A stretch of 11,752 nt of DNA, from the NCBI GenBank assembly GCA_040881505.1, contig JBBEDC010000052.1, positions 1 through 11,752 on the forward strand, read 5' to 3'. This document shows positions 1 through 6,503 of this stretch, piece by piece. How positions within the stretch are numbered: position 1 is the stretch's first letter; each line of letters begins with the position of its first letter. Under the pieces are notes generated by a model. It was not told the DNA's origin and ran no database searches. It saw only the letters and a program-made list of their open reading frames with translations. The stretch is from JBBEDC01 sp040881505 (lineage in GTDB: Bacteria; Patescibacteriota; Andersenbacteria; UBA10190). Made by a program: the position numbers and the translations under genes.

Positions 1-111
1 CTCTCACTTTCGCGAGGCGTGGGAGATGGAGGAGATGGAATTTTGGGGTCGCGGTCAAATCTACTCATACTGTAAATTTAGCATTGCCCCAATAATTTTC
101 CTAGTTACTTG

Positions 112-183
<72 letters not shown>

Positions 184-253
184 ATATATGTTCCCTTGTT
201 TGTATACAAAACGTTAGTATAGCTAATATAGTGGTTTTTCTACATCCTGCAAA

Positions 254-1561
254 TTAATACACTGCCCGAAATAAATCGTGTTCTTTTAGTGCGCACACAT
301 GGGCACGTATCTCGTCGTCACTAAGCTGTTCATTTTTTAAGCCTCTGTGGATACAGTTTTTTGAAGCAGTTTCGATAGCGTAAGCGCACCTGCGCCCATC
401 TCCGAGGTCCTGAGCCCGAGCTTGTATATTTGGAATCGCTAAGACGCTATACGTAACACCGACTAAGATAAGGGTGGCAAAGAGCAGGCGCAGGGCTCGT
501 TGAGTGCGCTCGGTGGGAGCATGGATGATACCGAGCGCCATGACTGCAATAAAAAAGAGTGAGGACATTGCGATATACCGGGGTTGTAGTGCATAGGCGG
601 AACCGAGCCATGCACGCCCGGCAGCTGCGGATAGAGCCAGAGCAGCTGATAGGGCGAGAGTGGCAATCCACGGAAGCGATACACGCAAGTGACGATGGTG
701 CGCGAACGATCGCACTGTAAGGAATATTGCGGCAATAACAAGGATGAAGCCTATAGCGGCTGCGACTGGCAAGCTGCCGGGAGCAAGGGGGGAACCGAGA
801 AAAGCAAAGAAGAACAGAAAAAACTCGCTGGGGCGTTCAAGTAAAATTAAAGGATCACTCTCGAAACGACCGTTCGAGAAGTCGGTATGGTATAGAGCGA
901 TTACGGCAATTGTAAGTGTGCCCCAGGCAAACGTTAGCGGATGGATGCGTCTGTGAAACCAGATAAGGAAAAGGCAGGTAAGCCAGATTAAAAAGCCCTG
1001 ATGAAGCGTAAGTGTCGCGGCGCTGCAAAGTATGACTGCGCCAACTACGCGCATAGAAGAGGTGTTCTGCCAAAGGAGCGCAATTGCCCATACCGCGCAT
1101 GCCATCAGGAGGGTGATAGACAGAAACATTCCCTGGCTCCAGATCGTGTATTGGGTAAGAGAGAGCAGGTAGGTAATGACGAGAAGAGCGAATAGCATAT
1201 GCGTAATACGCGAGGCATTCGTGAATGTTTTCTTTGCCAGCCACGCAATAGCCCAGAAAGTAAGGGCCGCGAACGCAACAGCCAACATATACTTATACGG
1301 ACCGTGCCAGCCAGTCGTGAATACGAAGAAGGCAGTGATGAGAAAGGGGATGGTGGGGCGATGATTGTGATGTAAGGCAAATATTTCTGTAACAGTGAAG
1401 TTTCCGTCGGCTATTCGCACCAGGCGCGGAATGTAGAAGAGTTCATCGCCGTAGAAGGTGTCTATGCCATACGTGAAGATTGCCCAGAAAACCAGCAACG
1501 GGGCAGTAGCGAGTGCAAGGATCCAGAGGTTAGGGAAGACTTGAGAAGAGAAGAGTTTCAT
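254..1561 (-). CDS. polytopic membrane protein, possible GT-C glycosyltransferase
   Basis: A 435-aa integral membrane protein with about ten hydrophobic segments spread along its length. The first hydrophobic segment (about residues 12-31) is followed by the loop TFYGDELFY and a basic/aromatic stretch with HHNHRP (about residues 63-68). An acidic pair in the first extracytoplasmic loop is the typical layout of GT-C fold, lipid-phosphate-sugar-dependent glycosyltransferases (ArnT/PMT-like, Pfam PMT_2 or DUF2029-type). That supports a role in transferring sugars to cell-surface polymers or proteins, but I cannot name donor or acceptor. The last ~60 residues are soluble, with three Cys. It diverges from the 1591 gene, with 29 bp between start codons. 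Being a membrane protein is sure; the enzyme class is inference from topology and one motif. Confidence 0.8.
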   Translation of the reverse strand: MKLFSSQVFPNLWILALATAPLLVFWAIFTYGIDTFYGDELFYIPRLVRIADGNFTVTEIFALHHNHRPTIPFLITAFFVFTTGWHGPYKYMLAVAFAALTFWAIAWLAKKTFTNASRITHMLFALLVITYLLSLTQYTIWSQGMFLSITLLMACAVWAIALLWQNTSSMRVVGAVILCSAATLTLHQGFLIWLTCLFLIWFHRRIHPLTFAWGTLTIAVIALYHTDFSNGRFESDPLILLERPSEFFLFFFAFLGSPLAPGSLPVAAAIGFILVIAAIFLTVRSFAHHRHLRVSLPWIATLALSAALALSAAAGRAWLGSAYALQPRYIAMSSLFFIAVMALGIIHAPTERTQRALRLLFATLILVGVTYSVLAIPNIQARAQDLGDGRRCAYAIETASKNCIHRGLKNEQLSDDEIRAHVCALKEHDLFRAVY

Positions 1562-1574
1562 ACATTAGATAGCT

Positions 1575-1583
1575 TGATATAGT
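1575..1583 (+). promoter_or_regulatory. extended -10 promoter of the 1591 gene, inside a divergent region
   Basis: TGA followed by TATAGT (hexamer 1578-1583) matches the TGnTANNNT extended -10 pattern. It ends 7 bases before the ATG at 1591, so the transcript would start almost at the start codon (leaderless). No convincing -35 box is seen. The whole gap to the divergent gene is 29 bp, so both promoters must overlap or intrude into coding sequence. Confidence 0.5.
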
Positions 1584-1590
1584 ACAATAG

Positions 1591-3108
1591 ATGAATATGC
1601 GTAGGTATACCTTTTTGACCCCGGGGGTATTTTGGCGGCTATTGCTGCTTTGTACTGTCATAGCCGGAGGCAAGTATGGCTGGGATACAGTCTCGGCTAT
1701 ATCCTGGGATCCGGAGGTACCCGAACCGGAAGTGCGATCAGCCCAGGACCCGCTTCCGCAAACCATTCCTGATATGGAGCTGATTCTTGTTCACGTACAA
1801 AGTGACGGAAGCTCACAAGTGTATGCGTGCAGCTTGCAATGTTTGCCAGTTGAGGAGCCATCGATAGCCACAGAGCAAGCGGTGTTTGATGGGCGGGGGT
1901 GGTACGTATACCGCCAAGGGGAAGAGAGCAATCGCCAACTTGCATATATGAACGATGAGGAAGATACGCTCCTAGTTGATCATCAGACACAACGGGTAGA
2001 GTTGCGTGATCTGTTCTTAAGTCCTAACGGACAGAGATTGGCATACTATCTCGACGACGCTGAAAGTAAACCCACGAAGACTGAATTGTGGATGTATGAC
2101 AAGAAGGATAAGGGAGCAGGATTGCTCATAGAGAATCTCACGGCAGCGGATGTTATCACTAAGCCGCGCTGGAATACCCACAGCTCTCACTTGTGGTTCT
2201 TAGCCGATAGCGGAGCGGGGGATGAAGAGCAGCTTGAGTTCGTTACTGTTCAGGTAGTACCACCCGCAATATCCGCTCGTTTTTCACAGCTTGATTTGGA
2301 GAAACTCAAAGAAGATCTGAGTCGCGGCATAGTTGATATGAGTGCCAATGGCAACTCTCTCGCATTCGCAGCTAGTGCCACTGATACCTCACCAGCTCAG
2401 CTGATGATTGCCTACAGTGACGGTCGCATCAAAGGGCAGCCCGTAGTGGGCGCGGTAGTACATGTTCAGTGGATGAGCGACAACCTTCTTTTGTATGCCA
2501 CTCAACATCAGCAGATGGTGACATTCTGGACTGTGCAGGAAGGCACGCATACCAGACTGACTCAGATGGAAGGCATGCTGCGCTCAACTCATGCCAATGG
2601 CTCTCAGTATCTTTCTTTGTTACTGCAGCTGCCAAGCGGACAAATTCAGGCGCAGATTTTGGATAGCCGCACTGGCTTAGCGAAAAATATGGGGAGCTTC
2701 ACCATGCCGGGGGGCAGTGTTCACCTGGTGCAAGCACACGCCCGTACTACTGCAACCTCTGACAGTCTTCCCTCTGCCACATATTCCGACGCTGAACTGA
2801 CTGCCTTTATCCAGCAACACGTCACCGGAATTGCTACCGATCAGGCTGCAAAAGCCCTTCGGGTTTTGATTACCGATCAGCCCAACACGGTATATGTTGA
2901 TGTTGAAGGCGGCGAACAAACGGAACGGTTGGCTGTCGTTATTTCTGAAATCATCCACCCCGACTGGAAGGTTATTGCGCGTTACCGGGCAGCTGGAGGG
3001 CAGTGGCAGCGGACAGAGGGGATAACGGAGGATCCGAAGACTGTGAGGATGTATGAATGGGAGGAGTCCGTGAGCCAGTGGATTTTAAAGCAGGATCTGG
3101 ACAAATAG
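1591..3108 (+). CDS. membrane-anchored extracytoplasmic protein, possible beta-propeller
   Basis: A 505-aa protein with a basic start and one hydrophobic segment (about residues 12-30), which fits an uncleaved signal anchor with a large exported domain. From about residue 60 to 390 there are recurring beta-rich stretches of the kind LFLSPNGQRLAYYLDD, PRWNTHSSHLWFLAD, SANGNSLAFAAS and VQWMSDNLLLYA, the rhythm of TolB/WD40-like or DPP4-N propeller blades. The C-terminal ~100 residues (after a Thr/Ser-rich linker near 385-405) look like a separate small alpha/beta domain. The start at 1591 fits the -10 box; an in-frame ATG at 1597 is the alternative. I do not recognise a specific family, and the propeller call rests on repeat rhythm only. 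Confidence 0.7.
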   Translation: MNMRRYTFLTPGVFWRLLLLCTVIAGGKYGWDTVSAISWDPEVPEPEVRSAQDPLPQTIPDMELILVHVQSDGSSQVYACSLQCLPVEEPSIATEQAVFDGRGWYVYRQGEESNRQLAYMNDEEDTLLVDHQTQRVELRDLFLSPNGQRLAYYLDDAESKPTKTELWMYDKKDKGAGLLIENLTAADVITKPRWNTHSSHLWFLADSGAGDEEQLEFVTVQVVPPAISARFSQLDLEKLKEDLSRGIVDMSANGNSLAFAASATDTSPAQLMIAYSDGRIKGQPVVGAVVHVQWMSDNLLLYATQHQQMVTFWTVQEGTHTRLTQMEGMLRSTHANGSQYLSLLLQLPSGQIQAQILDSRTGLAKNMGSFTMPGGSVHLVQAHARTTATSDSLPSATYSDAELTAFIQQHVTGIATDQAAKALRVLITDQPNTVYVDVEGGEQTERLAVVISEIIHPDWKVIARYRAAGGQWQRTEGITEDPKTVRMYEWEESVSQWILKQDLDK

Positions 3109-3114
3109 CGGATA

Positions 3115-3131
3115 ATGCCGTATATTGGCAT
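3115..3131 (+). terminator. weak hairpin after the 1591 gene
   Basis: ATGCC (3115-3119) and GGCAT (3127-3131) pair around a 7-nt loop just after the stop codon. No T-run follows, so this is at most a weak or factor-assisted terminator. Confidence 0.2.
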
Positions 3132-3157
3132 CTACGTATTAATTACCAATTATTGTT

Positions 3158-3322
3158 ATGAGCCAAGATAACCTCATTCGTCTGCAGTGCAAAGATTGCA
3201 AGTCATACAACTATCATACTGGCCGCAACCTACGTCGTCAGGATGGACATAAGCTGGAGCTTAAAAAGCATTGTCGGGACTGCCGCAAGCACACTGTTCA
3301 CGGAGAAAAAGCGAAAAAGTAA
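3158..3322 (+). CDS. rpmG: 50S ribosomal protein L33
   Basis: A 54-aa ORF: MSQDNLIRLQCKDCKSYNYH at the start, then a basic stretch and a CRDCRKHTVH segment. The two CxxC pairs (C11/C14 and C39/C42) form the zinc ribbon of the zinc-binding form of L33, and the length matches the family (about 49-56 aa). L33 is a small protein of the large ribosomal subunit near the E site. No Shine-Dalgarno sequence is visible upstream of the ATG. In many bacteria rpmG is followed at once by tRNA-Trp and secE-nusG; here mazEF lies between rpmG and the tRNA-Trp at 4021. Confidence 0.92.
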   Translation: MSQDNLIRLQCKDCKSYNYHTGRNLRRQDGHKLELKKHCRDCRKHTVHGEKAKK

Positions 3323-3324
3323 AT

Positions 3325-3353
3325 TTGCATCAGTATATACTCTAGTATATACT
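3325..3353 (+). promoter_or_regulatory. mazEF promoter with twin palindromic operator
   Basis: A -35 box TTGCAT (3325-3330) and a -10 box TATACT (3348-3353) are 17 bp apart. Between and over them lie two copies of the self-complementary 10-mer AGTATATACT (3332-3341 and 3344-3353), 12 bp centre to centre. Tandem palindromes at about one helical turn are typical of ribbon-helix-helix antitoxin operators, so the downstream antitoxin probably represses here. The -10 ends 6 bases before the ATG at 3360, so the mRNA is probably leaderless. Confidence 0.75.
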
Positions 3354-3359
3354 TAGAGC

Positions 3360-3632
3360 ATGAAATACAAAAAGGTGCTATTGAATCTGCCGGAAACTGT
3401 GGCAAGCGACCTAGAAAAGTTTGCCAATGCTGTGGAGGATGGAAACAAGAGTCAATTCGCTGCCAAGGCAATTGCTGGCCAAGTTGAGTATTATCGCAAG
3501 CTGCTCCATACGGCTAAAATGCGTGACGCGTATGCAGCGAGTGCGGAAGAGGGGCTACATGTGACACAGGAATGGAAGCTGTTAGACGACGAGCTCTGGA
3601 GTCGGCTAGATGAAATCGAAAAGAAAAAGTAA
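3360..3632 (+). CDS. mazE: MazE-type antitoxin, ribbon-helix-helix
   Basis: A 90-aa protein. Residues 1-40 (KKVLLNLPETVASDLEKFAN, then an NKSQFAAKAI helix) have the CopG/ribbon-helix-helix layout: a short beta strand followed by two helices, a dimeric DNA-binding fold. The acidic/aromatic C-terminus (TQEWKLLDDELWSRLDEIE, about residues 69-87) is the likely toxin-wrapping segment. It probably neutralises the MazF encoded next and autorepresses through the twin palindromes upstream. The 3' end overlaps the toxin gene by 23 bp, which suggests translational coupling. There is no Shine-Dalgarno sequence; the start follows the -10 box by 6 bases. The fold and pairing are well supported; exact family membership is inferred. 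Confidence 0.85.
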   Translation: MKYKKVLLNLPETVASDLEKFANAVEDGNKSQFAAKAIAGQVEYYRKLLHTAKMRDAYAASAEEGLHVTQEWKLLDDELWSRLDEIEKKK

Positions 3633-3990
3633 GACCTTTCCGCAACGGGGACACGTATATCTTATACGGTTTGATCCGGCGCGAGGCCGTGAAATAAAGA
3701 AAACACGTCCTGCGCTCATTGTTTCTAATAACTCGATGAATGAATACGCGAGCACGGTGCTCGTAATGCCGATTACCAGTGGGCGATATAATTACTACTT
3801 TCGTGTTCCGCTTAAGTCGCCAGAAGGAGGATTAAAAAAATCTTCAGTTATAGCTACCGAGCAAGTTCGCGCAGTTGATAAGCAGAGAATAGGCAAGCGT
3901 CTTGGTAAAGTACGTCCTCTGACGATGCTAGAAGTAGAGCAGGCGATACGGGACCACTTTGGCCTACCAGAAGGAGATGTTCTGGAATAA
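3610..3990 (+). CDS. mazF: MazF/PemK-family endoribonuclease toxin
   Basis: A 126-aa protein with a basic N-terminal tail, then RGHVYLIRFDP, KKTRPALIVSNN and VLVMPITS, the hallmark blocks of MazF/PemK/EndoA toxins. MazF is a sequence-specific mRNA interferase with an SH3-like barrel. R33 and T56 are 23 residues apart, the same spacing as the catalytic Arg25 and Thr48 of Bacillus MazF, so it should be active. The KKSSVIATEQVRAVDKQRI block (from about residue 76) completes the barrel. The start lies inside the antitoxin gene. The tRNA-Trp begins 30 bp after the stop. The pair sits between rpmG and tRNA-Trp, which are usually adjacent, so it is probably an insertion. Confidence 0.92.
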   Translation: MKSKRKSKTFPQRGHVYLIRFDPARGREIKKTRPALIVSNNSMNEYASTVLVMPITSGRYNYYFRVPLKSPEGGLKKSSVIATEQVRAVDKQRIGKRLGKVRPLTMLEVEQAIRDHFGLPEGDVLE

Positions 3991-4020
3991 ATTTCATTCT
4001 CAAGTATCATGGAGCAACAC

Positions 4021-4091
4021 GGGGGTGTGGTCTAGTGGTATGACATCCGCCTCCAAAGCGGATAGCGGGAGTTCGATTCTCTCCACCCCTG
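4021..4091 (+). tRNA. tRNA-Trp (anticodon CCA)
   Basis: A complete 71-nt cloverleaf: acceptor GGGGGTG with CACCCCT (closing G-U pair), D stem GTC/GAC, anticodon stem TCCGC/GCGGA with loop CTCCAAA, T stem GGGAG/CTCTC with loop TTCGATT. Loop bases 34-36 are CCA, which reads UGG. The discriminator is G, as usual for bacterial tRNA-Trp. CCA is not encoded; CAT follows. The 3' end ACCCCTGC (4085-4092) recurs exactly in two intergenic repeats of the downstream array. The inverted-repeat element starts 13 bp after the tRNA. Confidence 0.95.
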
Positions 4092-4103
4092 CATTTTAGA
4101 AGC

Positions 4104-4191
4104 AGCTCGAACCTACTTTGAAAATAACTCAGCAAGTGACTAATGGCTACTCCGGTGCCCTTCGCGTCGCCGTCGCCACTGGTTCGGCACT
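4104..4191 (+). repeat. left terminal inverted repeat
   Basis: The outer 27 bp (4104-4130, beginning AGCTCGAACC) match the reverse complement of 5484-5510 at 26 of 27 positions, and the outer 48 bp at 43 of 48. After an about 11-bp length difference, similarity resumes through TCGCG to TTCGGCACT (ending 4191). Weaker resemblance (GGCTTRCG) continues to about 4208. Confidence 0.85.
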
Positions 4192-4236
4192 GTTACACGG
4201 GCTTGCGCTGCGAATCGTAGGCGTAATTGGCTCGTG

Positions 4237-4245
4237 TGTTATGCT
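4237..4245 (+). promoter_or_regulatory. extended -10 promoter of the 4252 gene
   Basis: TGT followed by TATGCT (hexamer 4240-4245) lies just inside the left inverted repeat. The ATG at 4252 follows after 6 bases (ACGAGC), which predicts a leaderless transcript and decides the start codon against the upstream GTG at 4234. No -35 box is obvious. Confidence 0.6.
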
Positions 4246-4251
4246 ACGAGC

Positions 4252-5388
4252 ATGGGTGAAAATATGGAAAAATCATTCAATAGCTTTGGAGAGCTTAAAG
4301 GCTATTGGGATAAGCGAGAGGAGAATAAGAAAGAAGAACCGACTACAGAAGGCGGTAAACAGCCGGAGCAGGCAGAGCAGGAACTATCGCCTGAGGTGAT
4401 TGAGAAGATTATGGAGAAGATGAAGGATTTTTCCGACCCTGAAACGAGGCGACTAACTGCTTGCCATGCATTAGAAACGACAGGAAGTGCACCAGCTCCG
4501 GCAACGCCCGCATCAGTTCCTCTCGGTGTCGTGCATACAGAAAGGATTCTCGAACGCGGACTTATTCCAAAAAGACTTGCAGATCGGATTGGAGTAAAAC
4601 GTTCATCCTCTGGTTACGACCCGACGGGTCTCTTCACCAAACGAGATACTTATCAAAAATCTGTGTTTGTAAGTGAGTTAGAAGGTTTGTCACGAGTGAA
4701 CGATGAGGGTAAGCCCCTACTGCCACAAGGAGGCTACTACTTCCTACTTAATCCGGTGAATCCGTGGGACATACAGCCAGAGGGAGAATATTACGTCAGT
4801 GGCGTTGGGAGCAATAGGGAGGGAGGAAGAGTGCCTCCTAAAAAAATTGTGGGAATAGTAGTAGAAAGCAAAACTCTAAACCGTGACGTTGAGGAGATTT
4901 TCACCGATTATGCACCCAATGTATATGATGATCTTAAACATGTAGTACTTGATGACCTAGGGCTGCAGGTCTCACCAGAAGAAGCTAGACTACTAACGAA
5001 GTACGAGCAGGCGAATGAAGAAATAGCCAAGCAAGTGCATGAGGCGGATCAAGCGCTTAAGGATCAAGCAAAAATGAGCGGAAGGGATAGACTGACCGAC
5101 GAGGAACTGGATGAATCTTACTCCTTAAGGAATCGCGCCACAGCGGAGCAAAAGAAAAACTACACAGAGGCGATTAAGGTGTTACTTGCGACCCTTAGAA
5201 AACATGACAAATACAAGGATGTTACTACGCTCGGTGACTATCTGAGAAAAATCAGTGTCAAATATGAGACGCCTGTTTACAACGAATATGGAGACTTAGA
5301 GTACCCGCGTCATATAACACAAGAAGGAGTTAGGAAGATGGTTGGCGAACGCGAGGCTAAAAAGTCCAAACACGATCAGAAGGAATAG
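4252..5388 (+). CDS. unknown protein inside the inverted-repeat element
   Basis: With the ATG at 4252 the product is about 378 aa. Residues 1-75 are charged and partly coiled-coil (EENKKEEPTTEGGKQPEQAE, then PEVIEKIMEKMKD). A folded part follows: LGVVHTERILERGLIPKRL, then a SELEGLSRV segment, PQGGYYFLLNP and PKKIVGIVVES. The C-terminus is highly charged and helical. No signal peptide or membrane segment is seen. The HT..IL..GL block followed by a YYFLLNP strand loosely recalls ADP-ribosyltransferase/DarT-like or KptA-like folds, but I see no complete catalytic set and do not assign that function. No transposase motif (DDE, HUH, Tyr recombinase) is visible. The gene fills the space between the inverted repeats. 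Confidence 0.8.
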   Translation: MGENMEKSFNSFGELKGYWDKREENKKEEPTTEGGKQPEQAEQELSPEVIEKIMEKMKDFSDPETRRLTACHALETTGSAPAPATPASVPLGVVHTERILERGLIPKRLADRIGVKRSSSGYDPTGLFTKRDTYQKSVFVSELEGLSRVNDEGKPLLPQGGYYFLLNPVNPWDIQPEGEYYVSGVGSNREGGRVPPKKIVGIVVESKTLNRDVEEIFTDYAPNVYDDLKHVVLDDLGLQVSPEEARLLTKYEQANEEIAKQVHEADQALKDQAKMSGRDRLTDEELDESYSLRNRATAEQKKNYTEAIKVLLATLRKHDKYKDVTTLGDYLRKISVKYETPVYNEYGDLEYPRHITQEGVRKMVGEREAKKSKHDQKE

Positions 5389-5390
5389 CT

Positions 5391-5440
5391 CGGGTTTTTT
5401 CACGCAACCCGGCTTCCGTAAGCCGGCACGATGAGTGCCG
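5391..5440 (+). terminator. cluster of overlapping hairpins after the 4252 gene
   Basis: Three hairpins follow the stop at 5388: CGGGTT/AACCCG (5391-5396 with 5406-5411), CCGGCTT/AAGCCGG (5409-5415 with 5420-5426) and CGGCAC/GTGCCG (5424-5429 with 5435-5440). Neighbouring ones share bases, so they are mutually exclusive. They could end transcription of the gene or form the inner part of the right inverted repeat. No clean hairpin-plus-T-run is present. Confidence 0.35.
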
Positions 5441-5510
5441 AACTAGCGGCTACGATGCGCGAAGTAGCCATGAGTCCCTTACCGAGTTATTTTCAAAATA
5501 GGTTCGAGCT
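5434..5510 (-). repeat. right terminal inverted repeat
   Basis: This is the inverted partner of 4104-4191. It also contains its own dyad GGCTAC/GTAGCC (5448-5453 with 5464-5469). Its outermost bases GGTTCGAGCT (5501-5510) are also the beginning of the first array repeat, so the element and the array share this boundary. Confidence 0.85.
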
Positions 5511-5532
5511 TCATCTAGTATTCGCTGCCAAG
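5501..5532 (+). repeat. array repeat R0
   Basis: First copy of the intergenic repeat: GGTTCGAGCTTC at the left, CGCTGCCAAG at the right. GTTCGAG (5502-5508) can pair with CTTGAAC (5580-5586). It shares a further downstream block with R3: positions 5541-5566 match 7937-7962 at 22 of 26 bases. Confidence 0.55.
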
Positions 5533-5587
5533 AAATAACTGCTGTACATAGCATTTATTTTTGTATATGTTTTAAGAGACTTGAACT

Positions 5588-5624
5588 GCTCCGTAGCAAA
5601 CCTTTGGGTGGTTTTCTACGGAGC
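5588..5624 (+). promoter_or_regulatory. strong hairpin in the leader of the Nudix gene
   Basis: GCTCCGTAG (5588-5596) is a perfect inverted match to CTACGGAGC (5616-5624). Inside it, after a single mismatch, AAACC (5598-5602) pairs with GGTTT (5610-5614) around loop TTTGGGT. This gives a 37-nt, 14-bp hairpin ending 36 bp before the Nudix start. There is no T-run after it, so it is not a standard terminator. It may be an mRNA leader structure or part of a recombination site. Confidence 0.6.
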
Positions 5625-5650
5625 ATACCTGACACCTTCATTTCCAAAAT

Positions 5651-5655
5651 AAGGA
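5651..5655 (+). promoter_or_regulatory. Shine-Dalgarno site of the Nudix gene
   Basis: AAGGA lies 5 bases before ATG 5661. It is one of the few convincing ribosome binding sites in the window and supports the 5661 start over the in-frame TTG at 5604. It also implies that this gene, unlike its neighbours, is translated from a leadered mRNA. Confidence 0.6.
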
Positions 5656-5660
5656 TAACC

Positions 5661-6086
5661 ATGAGTAATAATTTGCAATACATAGTCAACGTTGAGGCTG
5701 CAATTTATCAAGATGGCAAATGGCTTCTAATTAAGCGTAGCGACCAGGAGGAGCATGCTGCTGGTGAACTTGCCCTAGTAAGTGGCAAGGTGGAGGGGGC
5801 GACTGACGAACAGGATATTCTGGAAGAGACAGTACAAAGAGAAGTACGGGAAGAAGTTGGCATAAGGATTGAAGTAAGGGGGTATGTAGAAAGCCATGCC
5901 TTTATAGTGGGAGATAAACATGTGATAGACATTGTGATGCTTTGTAGTCATGTAAGTGGCGAAGCAACACCTCAAGACCCAGCCGAGGTCGCTTCAGTCC
6001 ACTGGATGACAGCTCAGGAGGTAGAAGCAAGCGATGCTGCCGAGTGGGTAAAGAATAGTGTGAGGCTAGCAACACTCAAGCTATGA
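5661..6086 (+). CDS. Nudix hydrolase
   Basis: A 141-aa protein. Nudix enzymes cleave nucleoside diphosphates linked to another moiety (oxidised nucleotides, ADP-ribose, NADH, capped RNA). The Nudix helix is clear: REVREEVGI at residues 60-68, with the metal-binding REXXEE core intact, preceded by SGKVEG near residue 41. The stretch from G42 to R60 is 4 residues longer than the canonical GX5EX7RE spacing, and the usual Glu before the helix is replaced by the DEQD region. Strands before (VNVEAAIYQDGKWLLIKRS) and after (VIDIVMLCSHVSG) fit the fold. The stop overlaps the next start by 4 bp (ATGA), so the membrane protein downstream is probably translationally coupled. The substrate cannot be told. 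Confidence 0.9.
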   Translation: MSNNLQYIVNVEAAIYQDGKWLLIKRSDQEEHAAGELALVSGKVEGATDEQDILEETVQREVREEVGIRIEVRGYVESHAFIVGDKHVIDIVMLCSHVSGEATPQDPAEVASVHWMTAQEVEASDAAEWVKNSVRLATLKL

Positions 6087-6493
6087 GCTCATATTCGTCT
6101 GATTACAGCCCAGCACCGCCAGGATCAGAGCCAGACGATTTGCAGTATGAAAATCCAGAAGTTAAGCGATTGCGTGAGGAGATGTGGCGACAGCAAATGG
6201 TTGCTCAGCAAAATTCCTTTCTTACTTTGGCAGGACTTGAGCTAGCCGTGCTTACAATTTACGCAACCCTAGACAAGAGCAAGCCGACGCCACTTTTCAT
6301 AGCAACCGTTGTGTTAGTCATTGTGCAGGTTACGATGACTATTCTCCTTATTAATGCTGAAAGGGAAACCGCTTGGGGTAATCCATGGTACAAAGCTAAG
6401 CGGGGCAGGGGCTATGAAAAGACATGGAGATGGGTCCTTATGGTTATCATATTCTGCGCGTGGCTTTCACTAGCAGCACTCTTGATTCTTTAA
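6083..6493 (+). CDS. small membrane protein with three predicted segments
   Basis: A 136-aa protein. Residues 1-40 are hydrophilic and rich in Pro, Ser and acidic residues, then three hydrophobic segments follow at about 44-62, 70-91 and 115-135. The loop AERETAWGNPWYKAKRGRGY between segments 2 and 3 is positively charged and probably cytoplasmic. No family is recognised. It overlaps the Nudix stop by 4 bp, and the next membrane protein starts 11 bp after it. The three genes form the only multi-gene unit between two array repeats. Confidence 0.8.
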   Translation: MSSYSSDYSPAPPGSEPDDLQYENPEVKRLREEMWRQQMVAQQNSFLTLAGLELAVLTIYATLDKSKPTPLFIATVVLVIVQVTMTILLINAERETAWGNPWYKAKRGRGYEKTWRWVLMVIIFCAWLSLAALLIL

Positions 6494-6503
6494 TCAATTA
6501 ACT

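Larger units (their letters stand above)
4104..5510. mobile_element. single-gene element bounded by long terminal inverted repeats
   Basis: About 1.4 kb starts 13 bp after tRNA-Trp. Its two ends are inverted copies of each other, and the interior holds one gene with its own promoter and no recognisable transposase or recombinase. Passenger-only elements of this shape are known as mobile insertion cassettes or transporter IS and are moved by enzymes encoded elsewhere. No target-site duplication is seen: the left flank is TTAGAAGC and the right flank TCATCTAG. The right end merges into the first array repeat (5501-5532). The repeats are directly visible; mobility is inference. Confidence 0.6.

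Noticed and set aside
199..210. TTTGTATACAAA palindrome upstream of tRNA-Thr as an operator
   Set aside because: It probably contains the -10 region of the tRNA-Thr promoter, but I could find no matching -35 box or second site, so I made no feature of it.
447..1380. Several open frames antisense to or in other frames of the 254-1561 gene
   Set aside because: They have no start signals, unlikely compositions, and lie inside a clearly coding membrane-protein gene.
4234..4251. GTG 4234 as start of the element gene
   Set aside because: The -10 box 4240-4245 lies inside that extension; ATG 4252, 6 bases after it, fits the layout seen at the other genes.
4118..4676. Short plus-strand open frames over the left inverted repeat and the start of the element gene
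   Set aside because: They are out of frame with the 4252 gene, basic and Ser/Arg-rich, typical shadows.
5604..5660. TTG 5604 as start of the Nudix gene
   Set aside because: The extension lies in the hairpin and has no family similarity; ATG 5661 has a Shine-Dalgarno site and begins the Nudix fold.
6081..6086. TGA recoded as glycine (Gracilibacteria-type code)
   Set aside because: TGA ends the Nudix and YecM-like genes at sensible places, and no conserved gene here contains in-frame TGA.
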